64,000 nucleotides of DNA from Microstegium vimineum. Its lineage: Eukaryota; Streptophyta; Magnoliopsida; Poales; Poaceae. The stretch covers positions 53,828,693 to 53,892,692 of the forward strand of contig CM039122.1 of NCBI GenBank assembly GCA_022036555.1. The letters are read 5' to 3'. Below, piece after piece: positions 1 to 11,040 of the stretch. A program made the position numbers and the translations under genes. The number at the start of each line of letters is the position of its first letter. Positions within the stretch are counted from its first letter, which is position 1. The notes under the pieces were generated by a model. It ran no database searches. It saw only the letters and a list, made by a program, of their open reading frames with translations, and was not told the DNA's origin.

Positions 1-459
1 CACTCCCCCCTATTCCTCGTTGGAGCACCTCGCAAGGTATAGCTCCCCCTCAATCCCGCGCAAGGGATGAGTGCTCTCTACGGGCTGATTCTTCGCCACT
101 CCGGCTCAGTGAATCGCCCAAAACCGATCACAAACGTCGATGGAGAAGGGCCGCCGACAATCCTCTGGCGATCACCTTCCTCCGAGCACCACCGGACCGT
201 CTAGATGATGTCAATCACCAAGAGTAACAAGCCTCGATCTTCGCTTGACTCACTCAAGCTTCACAACTAGAGGATGCACACTTGAACTCTTGGATGAACT
301 AGAGAGAGGATGGATGGATTCGCGAATCACTCTCTCTCTCTCTAGGCTCTTGCTCTCTTCCCAACCTTCTCAACAAACTCAGCAACTCAAATGAGCAAAG
401 GCAAGGTGGGAGAGAAGTGGGAGGGGCTATAAATAGACCCTCTGAAAACTGCCTCGGGC

Positions 460-860
460 TGACGTTTTAAGTTGGCGACGGACGCTCTGTCGACTAGGCG
501 ACGGACGGTCCGTCGCATTCCCAACGGCTAGTTTCTGTTCATGGTTTGGGCGACGGACGGTCCGACGCCCTGCCCAACGGCTAGTTCTGACACACTGTTC
601 CCAGCGACGGACGCTACGTCACTGGGCGCCGGACGCTCATCCACAGCGTCCGACGCTAGGTTCTGGGTAGGGTTGAAAAACACCCTCTCTGGAAGGTCGA
701 CGGACAGCGTCCGACGGACCCTGAAAGACTTAGCCAGAAAACAACCCCTCTGGAAGGCCGACGAACGTTGTGGACTCAATCACCCAGCGTCTGGCGCCTT
801 TGTCCGACGCGACGGACAGCGTCCGGCGCCCCTGCCAGGAGCGTCCGACGCCCAGAAAAC
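460..860. repeat. GC-rich cluster of short direct/inverted repeats
   Basis: The stretch is built from many degenerate copies of GACGGACG, GGTCCGTCG and GCGTCCGACG arranged as direct and inverted repeats, with a TATA-like TATAAATA at 428-435 just before it. Open frames here (for example 541-1005) have no recognisable domain and look like a by-product of the repeat. Clusters of this kind occur in subterminal parts of grass CACTA transposons and in some LTRs, but I see no CACTA terminus or TG..CA boundary, so the family is unassigned. The flanking 1-460 and 860-1300 hold no gene I can support. Confidence 0.4.
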
Positions 861-1629
861 GATTTTGACAACACCGTTTTTCGTCGCGATAAAAATGGAA
901 GTTGTTCTAGACTATCTTACGGTCACCATAGGCTTGCTTAGAGCTAAGGAAGTCAAGTGTGCACCACACCTAAGTCAAGCTACTAATCTCAACCCCTCTT
1001 CATAGTACGGTCAAAGGTAAAAAGAGAAATCCTATCTATTTCTAAGTGCCCTTCATCTCCTTATGGTATTTAGCCTATCATTCTAGGGTCTTCATCATGT
1101 CTCCTGAAAACCGAAACGATATCCATCTTGGGGGCTAAGTAATGACCATTAGGGCCCACTCTCCTTGGTCACTATGGCTAAGCTACGCATAGCCTCTGCA
1201 AAACATACGTTAGCCATAATAATCTCTAATTGTCGTTAATCACCGAAACCAACTAGGACCATGATTCTTCACCGTTTTCAAAACGCCATATGTTCCGGCG
1301 TGGATCCTTCGGCCTGTTTGTTTTGTCGTTTTTTGGCTTTGTCGTTTTTTGGCTAATAAGACGGTTGACAATGTTTTGGTTGTTTTTCTGTGAGAGAGAA
1401 ATACAATTTTGATGACTGATAATCCAAGCGAATAGGGCGCTTGTGGTTTTCTTTCACTGTTTTCCTGTGCCGGCCTGGGCTATGTGTATGTAGACATGTG
1501 ATGAGATGAGGTGAGGTTGAAGCTGACCCTTCAACTCCAACTTGTGTCTATCAGTCGATGTTCGTGAAGGGGTTCAAGGGCTCAAGGCACCGTTGCCGTT
1601 TCTTCAGGGTGTCCCGTAGCTCACATTAA

Positions 1630-2754
1630 GAGCATCTCCAACAATTTGGAAAAATCAACTTGTCAAATTTTATGATTTAGCAAGTTGCTAAATTATTTGA
1701 CAAGTAAAAAAAAATCTTCTCCAACAATTTACTATTCCAACTTACCAAACTTGGAAAAACAAGGCTCACCAGGTTTTTTTTCTCACGCTCGCGACCATTC
1801 GCCAGTCGAAGCCGCGGAACTCGACGCCGCCGTCCGCTTGGTACCCGCCGCGATTTTCACTGCTCTGATTCGCGACGCCGCCAAAAAAATTCCCGGTCAT
1901 CTTCCTCCGCCGTAGAAGAGGACCTCTGCCGTAGAAGAGGACCTACGCCTGTAGCCGCCGCGATTTTCACTGAAGCAGAGGACAGGTGAATGGATAATGC
2001 AGCAGAGCAGAGCAGCAACGAGCAGGAGGACCCAGGCAGGCAGGCAGGACGACGCCACCGCCCACGACCGCTAGCGAAGCAGAGGACAGGCGGCCGATGG
2101 ATACATTGCATCCGCCCCCGACCGAGTGCCATGCGTAGGCGACGACGACCGGAGCCCGGAGGGATTAGCGCGTGCGTCTGCGTCTGTGTCCCGTCCGGAC
2201 TGCGGCCAGGGTCGATGAGACGAGATGAGGATCGCGTCGCGTGGTCCAGCAATTTCACCTTTTACTAATCCCGTAGGGCCGCTGTCCTCGATCCTCTTTT
2301 GCGATCATCACAGAAACATGATTTGCCGGCCAGTACAGCGAGCAAATCATCACAGAATCATCCCGTCGAAGTTGACCCGGCGGCGCGGCTTCACGGGACG
2401 AGTCTTTTGTTTGCGCGGGGATTCCTTCGCGCGCGCGACAGAGGCGGCGAGGGCGGGAGAGGACCGGGCGTGGCTTCACGGGATGAGTCTTTTGTTTGCG
2501 CGGGGATTCCTTCGCGCGCGTGGGAGAGGACCGGGTGTGGGGGAAAAATCGGAGCGTGGGAAAAAATTGCCATACCAAGCCGCGCCGCGCGCGTATATAG
2601 CCGCGTGTGACACATCTGAATAACAACTTGAGATAAATAATAGCAAGTTCATTTCAGGAGTTGTTTATTTAAGGAGTTATCGGAGAGGAATTTTTATGCT
2701 TTTATCAAATTTATAAAGATAGCAATTTTATTTGAAGAGTTGTTGCAGATGCTC
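1630..2754. mobile_element. PIF/Harbinger-like non-autonomous DNA transposon
   Basis: The termini form an inverted repeat: GAGCATCTCCAACAA at 1630-1644 and its near-perfect reverse complement TTGTTGCAGATGCTC at 2740-2754. Both are flanked by the trinucleotide TAA (1627-1629 and 2755-2757), the target duplication typical of PIF/Harbinger and Tourist elements. Subterminal AT-rich palindromes (AACTTGTCAAATTT, AGCAAGTTGCTAAATTA) lie inside the left end. The interior is GC-rich and has an approximate 85-bp tandem duplication (copies starting near 2389 and 2474). No transposase is visible, so at 1125 bp this is a non-autonomous copy. Confidence 0.8.
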
Positions 2755-3689
2755 TAAGAAGCCAGGTATATCGACACTTTATCTTTTGTTTTCATTGTTT
2801 TTTCTTTTCGATCGAAGACACCGTGCAGACGAGTAGAACGGACGTTCACTGCACCATTGGGCTACTAAATGGGCCTTGAGGAGGCCCGTTCAATGCTAAT
2901 CAGAAGGCACCCATATGTTGTATGTGGGCCGGGCAATGATATCCATCCATCCATCCAGTCGTGCTGGAGCCTGCGTCGACGTTCGCCGCCCGCGCGACGC
3001 ACGTAACCTTTCTCCGCAAATTCATTTTTTTTTCTTCATTCAGAAGAAAACCGTGTGTTTGCATGCAGTACGTGACGTGAGTGCGTGCGCTGATGCGCAG
3101 CGCACGGCACGGCAATGGCGTGCGTGCGACGGTCAGGCGGTGGCGATGCGACAGCGAGCACTATTCATTCCCTTGTTGGCTCTCCTCAGTACTCACGCGC
3201 GCTCTAGTTCGATCCTACGTCGCCACTCGCCGGCAAGCCCGCAGCAAGGACGACTCACTAACGTGCTCTGCTGTCTCTATTCATTCAGTGAACTTTAATT
3301 TGCTTGAGACGCACACGCTGACACGCACACGTACAGGCACAGCAGCCAGATCGATGGGGATGCGCGCGCGGCCGGGCAGGCGGGTCGTCAACGTACGTGG
3401 GTGTCATCGTCATGCGCATCACGGTCGCCGCGCGCGCGTCGTGCTGGCACTGGCATATATATATGACACGTAACGCAAACTAGCTATATGTGGGGCCTGC
3501 TATGGACATGCACGGCACGGCTATGCATTGCCGTGTGGCGCCTCGATCGATCTGCTGTACTTCCTGTAGAAGAAGCAAAGAAGCTAATAAGCACTAGCGG
3601 TTCCGCTGTGTGGCCAGCTGCTGCTGCTGTGGAGTAGTAGTGTAGTACCGTTGTAGACTGTCATGAAACGATATCGAAATGATAGTGTG

Positions 3690-3803
3690 GAGTGTCTTGT
3701 TTGGATGCACATGTACAACATGTGTTGGAGTATATTTAAACTAATATACACTTCAATTCCTATGGTTTGAGGCAAATACATGTACATCCAAATAAGGCCT
3801 TAG
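3690..3803. mobile_element. Short palindromic MITE
   Basis: The ends TTGTTTGGATGCACATGTAC (near 3697) and TACATGTACATCCAAATAA (near 3778) are imperfect inverted complements enclosing a short AT-rich centre, so most of the roughly 110-bp unit can fold into a hairpin. This is the architecture of a small MITE. I could not fix a target duplication, so the superfamily is not assigned and the boundaries are approximate. Confidence 0.5.
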
Positions 3804-4619
3804 TGTGGACGAAAAGAAAGCTAGCTAAGGGCCAGGACGATGGATCGACCGCCGAGCCCGGAAATAGAAATGGAAATCAGGAAATGGAATGGCTGGGATG
3901 CTGGCCGGGTAGGGAGGATAAGGTACTTAATAATCAGAAATGGAGCACGGCGGGGCCCGGCAGATCGATCGATCTCATCGCACCTAAACCCACTACCACT
4001 AGCGGATCGATCGATCAATCGTAGCCGGGGCGGTGTACGAATGGCGCCACGCATGACCCATACGACATGCATGATGATGATGCCTGCCGCTTGGCTGCAA
4101 ATGATAGGACGCACACACGCTTTAATTTGGCTAAGCTAATTGGCTTTGCTGCTTTGCAGGCACATCGCGCACAGGGCCAGCATGTGTACTGATGAGGGCA
4201 CAGTGTCGTTGTTGCATTGCGTAGGATGGCGTGTCCATTGCATTGCATTGCTTGGCATGCTGCGGATCGATAGACCGGGTCCTCCGATCCTATCACGTCT
4301 CGCGCGCTCGATCTGCTCCGAGATTCCACGCGCCGGCTCGATGTGGTGTTTCCATCTGCCACGCACCAAACTCTCAATTCCCCTTGCCGACCGTCATCAC
4401 ATCCGTCGACCACAGTGCCGGTGGTTCGCTTCGCTCGGAAATGTTACGCGGAAACCGTACCTGCGGCTGCGGGCGACTGACCACCCGCGCTGCCTGCCGT
4501 GGACGACGGCTCAGGTGAAAGCAGATTCCATCCCGGGCCCGGCTGACCTTGGCCTTGGCTCGAATGCACGCTTGCGCAGGGATCTTTGCTTTAGTCCTCT
4601 CTATACTTGTCCATGAGTC

Positions 4620-5030
4620 ACGAGGCCTGACGACACGGACCATGACACGGTATTTTGGCCCGGTCGGTGGGCCGTGTTTGAGCCGTCATCTAGCCACGTG
4701 GCACGACACGGGCACGGCCCGATCTAAGAGGCGGCACGGGAGCGGCCTAATGATTGTGATTCCAACGACTTATTCAGTTAAAATGAGCTGTTAAAATGAC
4801 TTAGGTTAACTAATAATTGAATTGTGGCATGTTAAAAATGATAAACACTTGTGAAAAACTAAAAATAATGATGTGGAAATTTTGAAGTGTTTCTCGCCCA
4901 CGGGCTATGGGTCGGCACGGCACGACAAAATGACCCGCGTGCCGTGCCTTGGGCCGGCAGCCAGACACAAAGCACGATCAGGCACGACGACCCGAGGAGG
5001 CACGACACGAGGACGGCAGGGCCCTCTAGT
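4620..5030. repeat. CACGGC-rich repeat pair with AT-rich centre
   Basis: Two blocks rich in GGCACGGCACGACACG-like words (about 4635-4745 and 4893-5030) flank about 150 bp of AT-rich DNA. The words occur in both orientations, suggesting a degenerate transposon with complex subterminal repeats. No clear terminus or target duplication is seen. Confidence 0.3.
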
Positions 5031-6739
5031 CCTCTCTCATATACCGTGGTGATCTTCACTTGACCACGCGCCACTAGTTAAATAGTACGAGTAGTATTAT
5101 AGAAGGCCGGGATTTCACGATGGATGAGCGTGGCGCGGCCGGGCCACCACCACAGCCCACCAATTCACCAAAGAATATAAGATGGCGGTGGCGGCGGCAC
5201 CTTTTCTCTGGGCGCCGCAGGCAGGGATGGCCACGACGCATGCAGGCAGTGGCACGACAAAGCAGCAGCAGGCGCGAAAGGATGAGAAGAGCGCGAGGCC
5301 TCGTCGGTCGTCGCGTACGTGGACCTGGACGTGGGTCCATGCGTCCGGGCACGGCGAGATCCGAGTTCGTTGTCCCTTTCCCTCCCTTCCCATCGTCATT
5401 GCAATTCGCCGCGCCTGACACATCCCCCGCCTCGCTTTGCCCCCGGCCCCGGCCCGGCGAAAAAAGGCACCGTCATTTCGGGCCATTCCGACACGATCGT
5501 CCCGTCGTCCCCGCGCCGCGAGACACTTGGGGCTCTGCTCTGCCGCCCTCTCGCCGAGCCACGCCGCGCCGCGCTACCACACCGACTCCGACCGAGAATC
5601 CGTCCGCATGCGGCATGCAATGCAATGCGATTCTCTGCTGCATGCGCTGCAGTACCACATCACGTGTCGTGGTCGTCGTCGTGCATGATAAGCGGCGGCC
5701 TATCTAGCCTTTCCGGCGCGCCGCATCATGGCCGGCCGGTAGCGCGCGGTAGCTAGCCTGCGACGCGTACAGTGTACAGATATACGGAGTACTATACGTA
5801 TCGTACTGCTGGCCGTATAGTAGATGCATGCGGTCACACTGATGAGTGATGAGTTGTGTGGTTTTCCCTTCGTGCATCTTTGTTCTCTAGCTAGCTATCC
5901 TCGGCCTACGGAATCATGTCCCTGCTCTTTAATTTCCTCTTTACAGATACAAGATTTTCATGCATGTATGCTAGAGATCGATCGAGGGTATAATGAGGTG
6001 TTATGATGCACCACGTACGTACACGTGTCATCGAAGCACGTTCGCCAATAAGCCGTAGTGACGTGTCGAGCTCTCGCCGCTGACACGACAGGAGTCTCTC
6101 CTCCTACGCTTGGAGCGAAACGATCCTGTGACGCAGCCATGACGCGATGCTGAGGTCACGCCGCGGGAGGCAGTGGGGAATTGAAGGAGATCCATCCAGG
6201 CGAAACATTCCCGCGGCGACTACACAGCACAGCACAGGCTTTTGTGTCTGTGGTGGCCGGCCAGCAGCAGCTAATGGCGGGCCGGGCAGTTAGCTTTGGC
6301 TTTTTGCAGAGGCGGATCGATGGAATGGAACGGAACGGGCGCGCGCGTCGCTTTCGGCAAAGCTCCCTGTCTCTCGCCGGTCGCCGCCCGGGCGATCGGC
6401 TTCGGGCACGTACATGCATCACCACCTTCAGGCAGCAGGCAGGCACGGTGTAGCTGTAGCGTACCCAATGGAAGCCGGCGATGGAGCCCGATCGCATCGA
6501 TACCGTCGTCCTGCAGGGAGTGGGACGGACGCCGCCCGGTGACCGCCCACCTACCGTGCCTGACTGACCTGACAGCAAAGCTAGCTGATCGATCGATGTA
6601 ACTGCAGTTCACTCACCGCTGATGCGTGCCACTCTAGCTCGATCGTCTCCTACTCCTGGAGTTGATACCGTCACTGATGATGCCTAAGCTTGTAGTACTC
6701 TAGCATTAAGATTTGGATATGCAGTTCGTTTTTCAAATA

Positions 6740-6990
6740 CTACCTCCATCCCTAAAAAAAAGCAATCGTGCCGGTTAAAATTCTTCATATTTGATCAACA
6801 TTATATTAAATACTATTAACATTTATATCTCTAAATAATTTTATTATAAAAATATATTTTATAACTAATCTAATGATACAAGTTTCATATCGTGAATATT
6901 AGTATTTTTTTATATAAATTTAGTCAAAGTTTAAACTGTTTGACTTCTCGAAAAACGACAATTACATTTTTTTTTTGGAGACGGAGGTAG
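6740..6990. mobile_element. Stowaway-type MITE
   Basis: The left end CTACCTCCATCCC and the right end GGAGACGGAGGTAG are inverted complements of the CTCCCTCCGT type that marks Stowaway (Tc1/mariner-derived) MITEs of grasses. TA dinucleotides flank both ends (6738-6739 and 6991-6992) as the expected target duplication. The 251-bp interior is AT-rich and non-coding. Confidence 0.85.
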
Positions 6991-7108
6991 TACTATACAG
7001 GAGGATCTAGCTTCAGACCCTGGAAATCGACATTAGCTTTTCCTAAAAAAAAATATTATGAATGAGCTACTTAGCCCAGACACATTTTTTTAGCCCTTCA
7101 TCCAAATA

Positions 7109-7367
7109 CTCCCTCCGTATCCTAATTAGATGACGTTTTGGACAACGATACGGTCTCCCAAACATAACTTTGACCTCTTGTTTTTATAAAAATATTTATG
7201 AAATAATGATATATGTATATTTTTATGAAAGTATTTTTCAAGTCAAATCTATTTATATAATTTTCACATTTGAAATCTCAACAACTTAAAAGTTATTGAT
7301 CATTTATATTCTCAATGTTTGACTCAAAGCTTGTCCAAAACGTAATCTAATTATGATACGGAGAGAG
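7109..7367. mobile_element. Stowaway-type MITE
   Basis: The left end CTCCCTCCGTATCCTAATTA and the right end TAATTATGATACGGAGAGAG form terminal inverted repeats with TA target duplications at 7107-7108 and 7368-7369. The element is 259 bp, AT-rich and non-coding. It sits 118 bp from the first Stowaway copy, but its interior differs, so the two are separate insertions. Confidence 0.88.
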
Positions 7368-7767
7368 TAAGCCTGAATTTTCATTTACAACCTGACTTGT
7401 TGATCTTAAATCGTTTCCTCCTTGTACTTATGGATAGGATCATCAAAAGCTAAGACAAGCCCACGGTGACCTTGTGTTCTCCTTACTTTACACTAATATA
7501 AACTACTACTACCTCGGACATCACATATTCAGAGCTGCCCTGGATAGTAGTACCATGAAAGGTCGGATCGAGATTTTCGGGTCAGAGCAGTACAGAAGGA
7601 TGTTTGGTCAACTGGAAAAGTTTGTTCAGGCATCACAAAAAGGAAAAAAAGGGTTTAATACAGGGTTATTTTGCAGGCTTCAATGGACATTCAGATTTAC
7701 TACCCCGAGCCTTGGTACTGTCGAGTTCTCTGCAGACTGCAGCAGGCGTCATCTCAAGAAATTTGAT

Positions 7768-7830
7768 TTGTTTTTTTTTTTTAAGCAAAGGCGGGAGCTC
7801 TACCGTTAATTAAGACGAAAGAATAATATG
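7768..7830 (-). mobile_element. Possible retroposon 3' tail
   Basis: On the minus strand the sequence ends with GTAGAGCTCCCGCCTTTGC followed by a run of more than ten A residues, the arrangement of a LINE or SINE 3' end. I could not find a matching target-site duplication or the 5' side, so this is a weak call. Confidence 0.3.
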
Positions 7831-8308
7831 TATAAGAAGGTTAACCAAATGAGATACCAAAACGGCACCCAATGGGTTTATGCAATTAATTAATTTAAGT
7901 TTCTGTGTTTTGACCTTGTCCTCCCAAGGCTAAACCTGTACTTGAAATCTTGAAGACAGTACCGTGGAAGGTAGAAAAGCTACATCAGAAACTTCACATC
8001 ACTGAACTGTACACGAGTGCGTGGTGTGGAGGATTTGACAGTTGCCATTTGAAAAGAGAATGATCCCTAGCCATGAGATTAAGATCAACAGCTTGACGCA
8101 ATCACAACCCATTCCTCCATTTCCACGAACCACACACATCATCCGCGGCTTCTCTCCACACCAGCAAAGCAACCATTCATGCATGGACACGGACGAACTT
8201 CAATTGACCCAAGAAAACAAACAAAACATGGCACGCAAACTGCAAGAACGCATGATCACGAGTAACAAAATAACAGCTCTAATCACCCTACGCCAGTGTC
8301 AGGAAGCG

Positions 8309-9235
8309 TCACATCCAGACTTGTTCATCGAAGCCGTCGCCGGGGTAATGGTCGAACAGACCGACGCCTATGTCCACGGCGGCGTCATCGCCGCAGCCCG
8401 ACAGGATGCCCGCCCAGTCCATGTCCATGATGCCGTCCACTTCGAAGAAGTGGTCGATGGGGTCGGGCCAGGCCGCCACGTCCGCGCCGGAGGCCGAGGC
8501 TGACGACGAGGAGCATGACGGCGGCGAGACGGCTCCACCAGCCGCTGCGGAGGTCGTCGTCGTCGCGGCGGCGCAGTGCGGCTGGGAGGCGGTCGCCGGC
8601 GTCTCCTCCTCTTCGTCGTCGTCGTCGTCGGCGCCCGCCGCTGCCGGCCCTTGCGACGACGCATGCTTGCTGCCGTGCTCGTCGTCACAGCGTTCTCCTT
8701 CTCTCACCGGCGGCGCCAGACCGGGTTGAGCGAGCGGGCGGTGGGTGACGGGGTCGATGCCCATCTTCTTGAGCTTCTTCTTGATGTGGGTGTTCCAGTG
8801 GTTCTTGATCTCGTTGTCCGTCCTCCCGGGGAGCCGCGCCGCGATCTTGGACCACCGGTTGCCGAGCTGCGCGTGGAGGTCGATGACCAGCGCCTCTTCC
8901 TCCGACGAGAGGAGGCCCCTCTTGAGGTCCGGCCGAAGGTAGTTGGTCCACCGCAGCCGGCAGCTCTTCCCGCACCTCAGCAGCCCTGCATGCGCGGAAG
9001 AAATGTGAGGAAAGCAAGCGGCAGATCGATTAAAAAAGACGCCGCCATCTGCATGCTGCATGCATTGGAGAGATGCATGGTGATCGTGCGTATGCACCGC
9101 ACCCGCTAGCTTGGGGACGAGGCGCCAGCAGCAATGGCCATGAGACAGGAGGAAGGTGACCAGCTTCTCGTCCTCCTCCGCGGTCCACGGCCCCTTCTTG
9201 AGACCGACTTTCTCGCAGCACGGCTGCCTGCCCAT
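8309..9235 (-). CDS. R2R3-MYB transcription factor (MYB20/42/43/85-like)
   Basis: Nuclear DNA-binding regulator. Exon 1 is 9235-9103, a 117-bp GT-AG intron follows (9102-8986), and exon 2 is 8985-8309, giving 269 residues. The N-terminus MGRQPCCEKVGLKKGPW, the R2 repeat with HCCWRLVPKLAG and CGKSCRLRWTNYLRPDLKRG, and R3 with NRWSKIAARLPGRTDNEIKN and HIKKKLKKMGIDP are all visible. The intron splits the Gly codon after KLA, a classical R2R3 intron site; the second usual intron is absent. The C-terminal half is low-complexity (acidic D/E run, Ser/Ala tracts) and ends in an acidic, aromatic-rich segment that could be an activation domain. The N-terminal block and the KKMGIDPVTHRPL linker match the MYB20/43/42/85/40/99 group, whose Arabidopsis members control lignin and secondary-wall genes. 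The paralogue and targets are inference. The start was chosen because MGRQPCC is the family's conserved N-terminus. Confidence 0.93.
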   Translation of the reverse strand: MGRQPCCEKVGLKKGPWTAEEDEKLVTFLLSHGHCCWRLVPKLAGAVHTHDHHASLQCMQHADGGVFFNRSAACFPHISSAHAGLLRCGKSCRLRWTNYLRPDLKRGLLSSEEEALVIDLHAQLGNRWSKIAARLPGRTDNEIKNHWNTHIKKKLKKMGIDPVTHRPLAQPGLAPPVREGERCDDEHGSKHASSQGPAAAGADDDDDEEEETPATASQPHCAAATTTTSAAAGGAVSPPSCSSSSASASGADVAAWPDPIDHFFEVDGIMDMDWAGILSGCGDDAAVDIGVGLFDHYPGDGFDEQVWM

Positions 9236-9417
9236 CTCTCTCTCTCGCTCTCCCGTCGTGGACAGAGCCCAAGACCAAGAGATAGAGCGTGTTTGACTCG
9301 ATTGCCTTCTCTCTGTCTCTCCGGCGATGCGCGCACTCACACTCACTCGACTGAAGCCTGAGGACTCGCGCGAGCAGAGCAGAAGCCTGAATTTGGAGAC
9401 AAGGCAACACGGCGGGG

Positions 9418-9493
9418 GATTAATAGACACGGCCTGAAGTGGAAAGGGCCGCGCCCACGTGGCGGGGAGCTGCGGCAGGGTGAGTCGCACGTG
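9418..9493 (-). promoter_or_regulatory. MYB promoter: TATA-like box and two G-boxes
   Basis: Read on the minus strand, upstream of the MYB start codon, there is a CTATTAAT TATA-like element (9418-9427, about 185 nt before the ATG). Just beyond it lie two CACGTG cores, one in CCACGTGGC (9455-9463) and one at 9488-9493. The ACGTG core is bound by bZIP and bHLH factors (G-box/ABRE). A GAGAGAGA tract sits directly before the ATG in the presumed leader. Their use as promoter elements is inference from position. Confidence 0.5.
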
Positions 9494-9689
9494 TGAGCCC
9501 GTCTCTGACTGGCTGACTGGCCTCAGTCCCCAGTGCAGCTGAACGGCGTGTCCCGGCGATGGAATCAAAACCGAAATGGATGAAAAAAAGTCATAATTTG
9601 AAATAGATGGAGTGACAATCAAACAACTTTTTGTTATAGCTTTATTTTTTTCTTAACCAATTCATTTAACTCACTCTGTAAAGATGTGT

Positions 9690-10235
9690 GGATGTGTTTG
9701 GTTTTATGAATATCCATGGACGGCACATGTATATCCTAAATATATACGTTGTTGGGTTGGTTGGATGTACAAACTGAATATGAATATCCAATATTTCGGA
9801 TAGATATTGGCTCTAAAAAATCTGGTTGGTGACATTATCCATGCTTTTCTAATCTTTGTTATTATCAAATAAATTAAGGACTATTAATATATTATATTAT
9901 AATTATTAATTATGATAACAAAATAAGTTTTGTTAAGTGTTAATATGTTGATTAGCACATGTTTTAGTGATAATTAAAGTTTAACCTGTTTTATTTTTAA
10001 TTAGTGATTATAATGATAATGTTAGTGTTGGTATATATTTATTAGTGTATAATTAATTTTTATTATTTTTAAATAATAGATGTAATTAGTTAAGTATTCT
10101 TATGTTATCCAATCTCATCCATCCAACCAAACATAAAATGACTCATCTCATTCATCCAATCAAACAGACAACATAGATATACATATCCTAAAATGCATGG
10201 ATAATCATATCACATCTATCCTTGCCAAACGCACA
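9690..10235. mobile_element. AT-rich element with TTTGGTT-type inverted ends
   Basis: The left side contains GTGTTTGGTTTTATGAATATCC and GGGTTGGTTGGATG. The right side carries their approximate complements (CATCCATCCAACCAAACA, GGATAATC.. GCCAAACGCAC). The interior is strongly AT-rich and non-coding. This looks like an old MITE or fold-back element; the boundaries are approximate and no target duplication is fixed. A related AACCAAACA-rich stretch occurs at 20870-21060. Confidence 0.4.
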
Positions 10236-10439
10236 CTAAAAAATTCTCTAGGCCACCGATTCAAAGGATAGTACAGATAATGTGCACCTATAGAATCGGT
10301 GTAAGATTTTAAGCACTGAATTAACTTTGAGGCTCCTTGCAATTCATACAATTTAGATATCAGTTCTATCAGATGATTGAGGGGATCGCAGAACTTGAGA
10401 GAGTACGAAGAAAAATGAAAGAGGCTCAACTAGACCTGG

Positions 10440-11040
10440 AAAACGACCGATGATCTTGACAACTGCAACTTATATACGGACCAACCCCTGTGGTCAGTGA
10501 CTCCGTGTAAGCCGTTGTCAATTCATTGCGTAAGATGTGCAGAGGCCGTATGGCACACTATTAAGTGGTGATGCAGTCACTCCACGGACAAACCTTCCAC
10601 ACATGCAGCACTGTTACAAAGAGATCTGCACGGTGACAATCGACCAACCGGCACGAATCTTGCATCATGCGACCGTGTCGGTCGTCGCTCACTCACTACT
10701 GCGACAGGAATACAGGATACAAATGCCATATGGTTCACAGGCAAGGCAGCCAAAAATTCTTAGACTGGCAAGATATACCTCCATGGCTACACAATGGAAT
10801 TATGCATGTCCTAATACGTGCTGAAGCAGTTAGTATTTACAACATTCTAGCTAAAGGATACAACTCATAACACCGAATCAATGAGAATATGCCCCTAGTC
10901 ATCACGGGGAGATCTAGATTCCGGTTGGACGGGAATACATGTTACAGTTACTGATCCTACTCCGACAGCATCACACGTTGAAACTTCTGCAGTGGTTCCA
11001 AGCATCTTACATCCTTCTAATACACTTGTAAGCTATAATA
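10440..11040 (-). other. Probable MED23 3' UTR and downstream flank
   Basis: This is non-coding sequence directly downstream of the MED23 stop codon (11043-11041 on the minus strand), of mixed composition and without a recognisable domain. It most likely holds the 3' untranslated region; I see no unambiguous polyadenylation signal and cannot place the end. The adjoining 10236-10440 also has no supportable gene. Confidence 0.4.

Larger units (their letters stand above)
2758..6739. other. Intergenic DNA without a supportable gene
   Basis: About 4 kb downstream of the MYB gene contain many short overlapping frames on both strands but no conserved domain, no credible splice chain and no RNA gene that I recognise. 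A TATATATAT stretch near 3461 and CTAGCTAG/GATCGATC-rich segments are present. GC content rises near 5200-5600 and 6350-6560. Two candidate small repeats inside it are listed separately. Confidence 0.5.

Noticed and set aside
5074..5756. Overlapping frames on both strands as a gene upstream of the MYB 3' end
   Set aside because: GC-rich DNA with open frames in most registers, low-complexity translations and no conserved motif.
7474..7813. Short frame beginning near 7474 as a small gene
   Set aside because: No family recognised, no splice or promoter support, and it runs into a poly-T tract that looks like a retroposon tail.
8368..9109. Several long frames on both strands overlapping the MYB gene
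   Set aside because: They are shadows in other registers caused by the GC-rich, low-complexity C-terminal coding region; only the spliced MYB frame has conserved domains.
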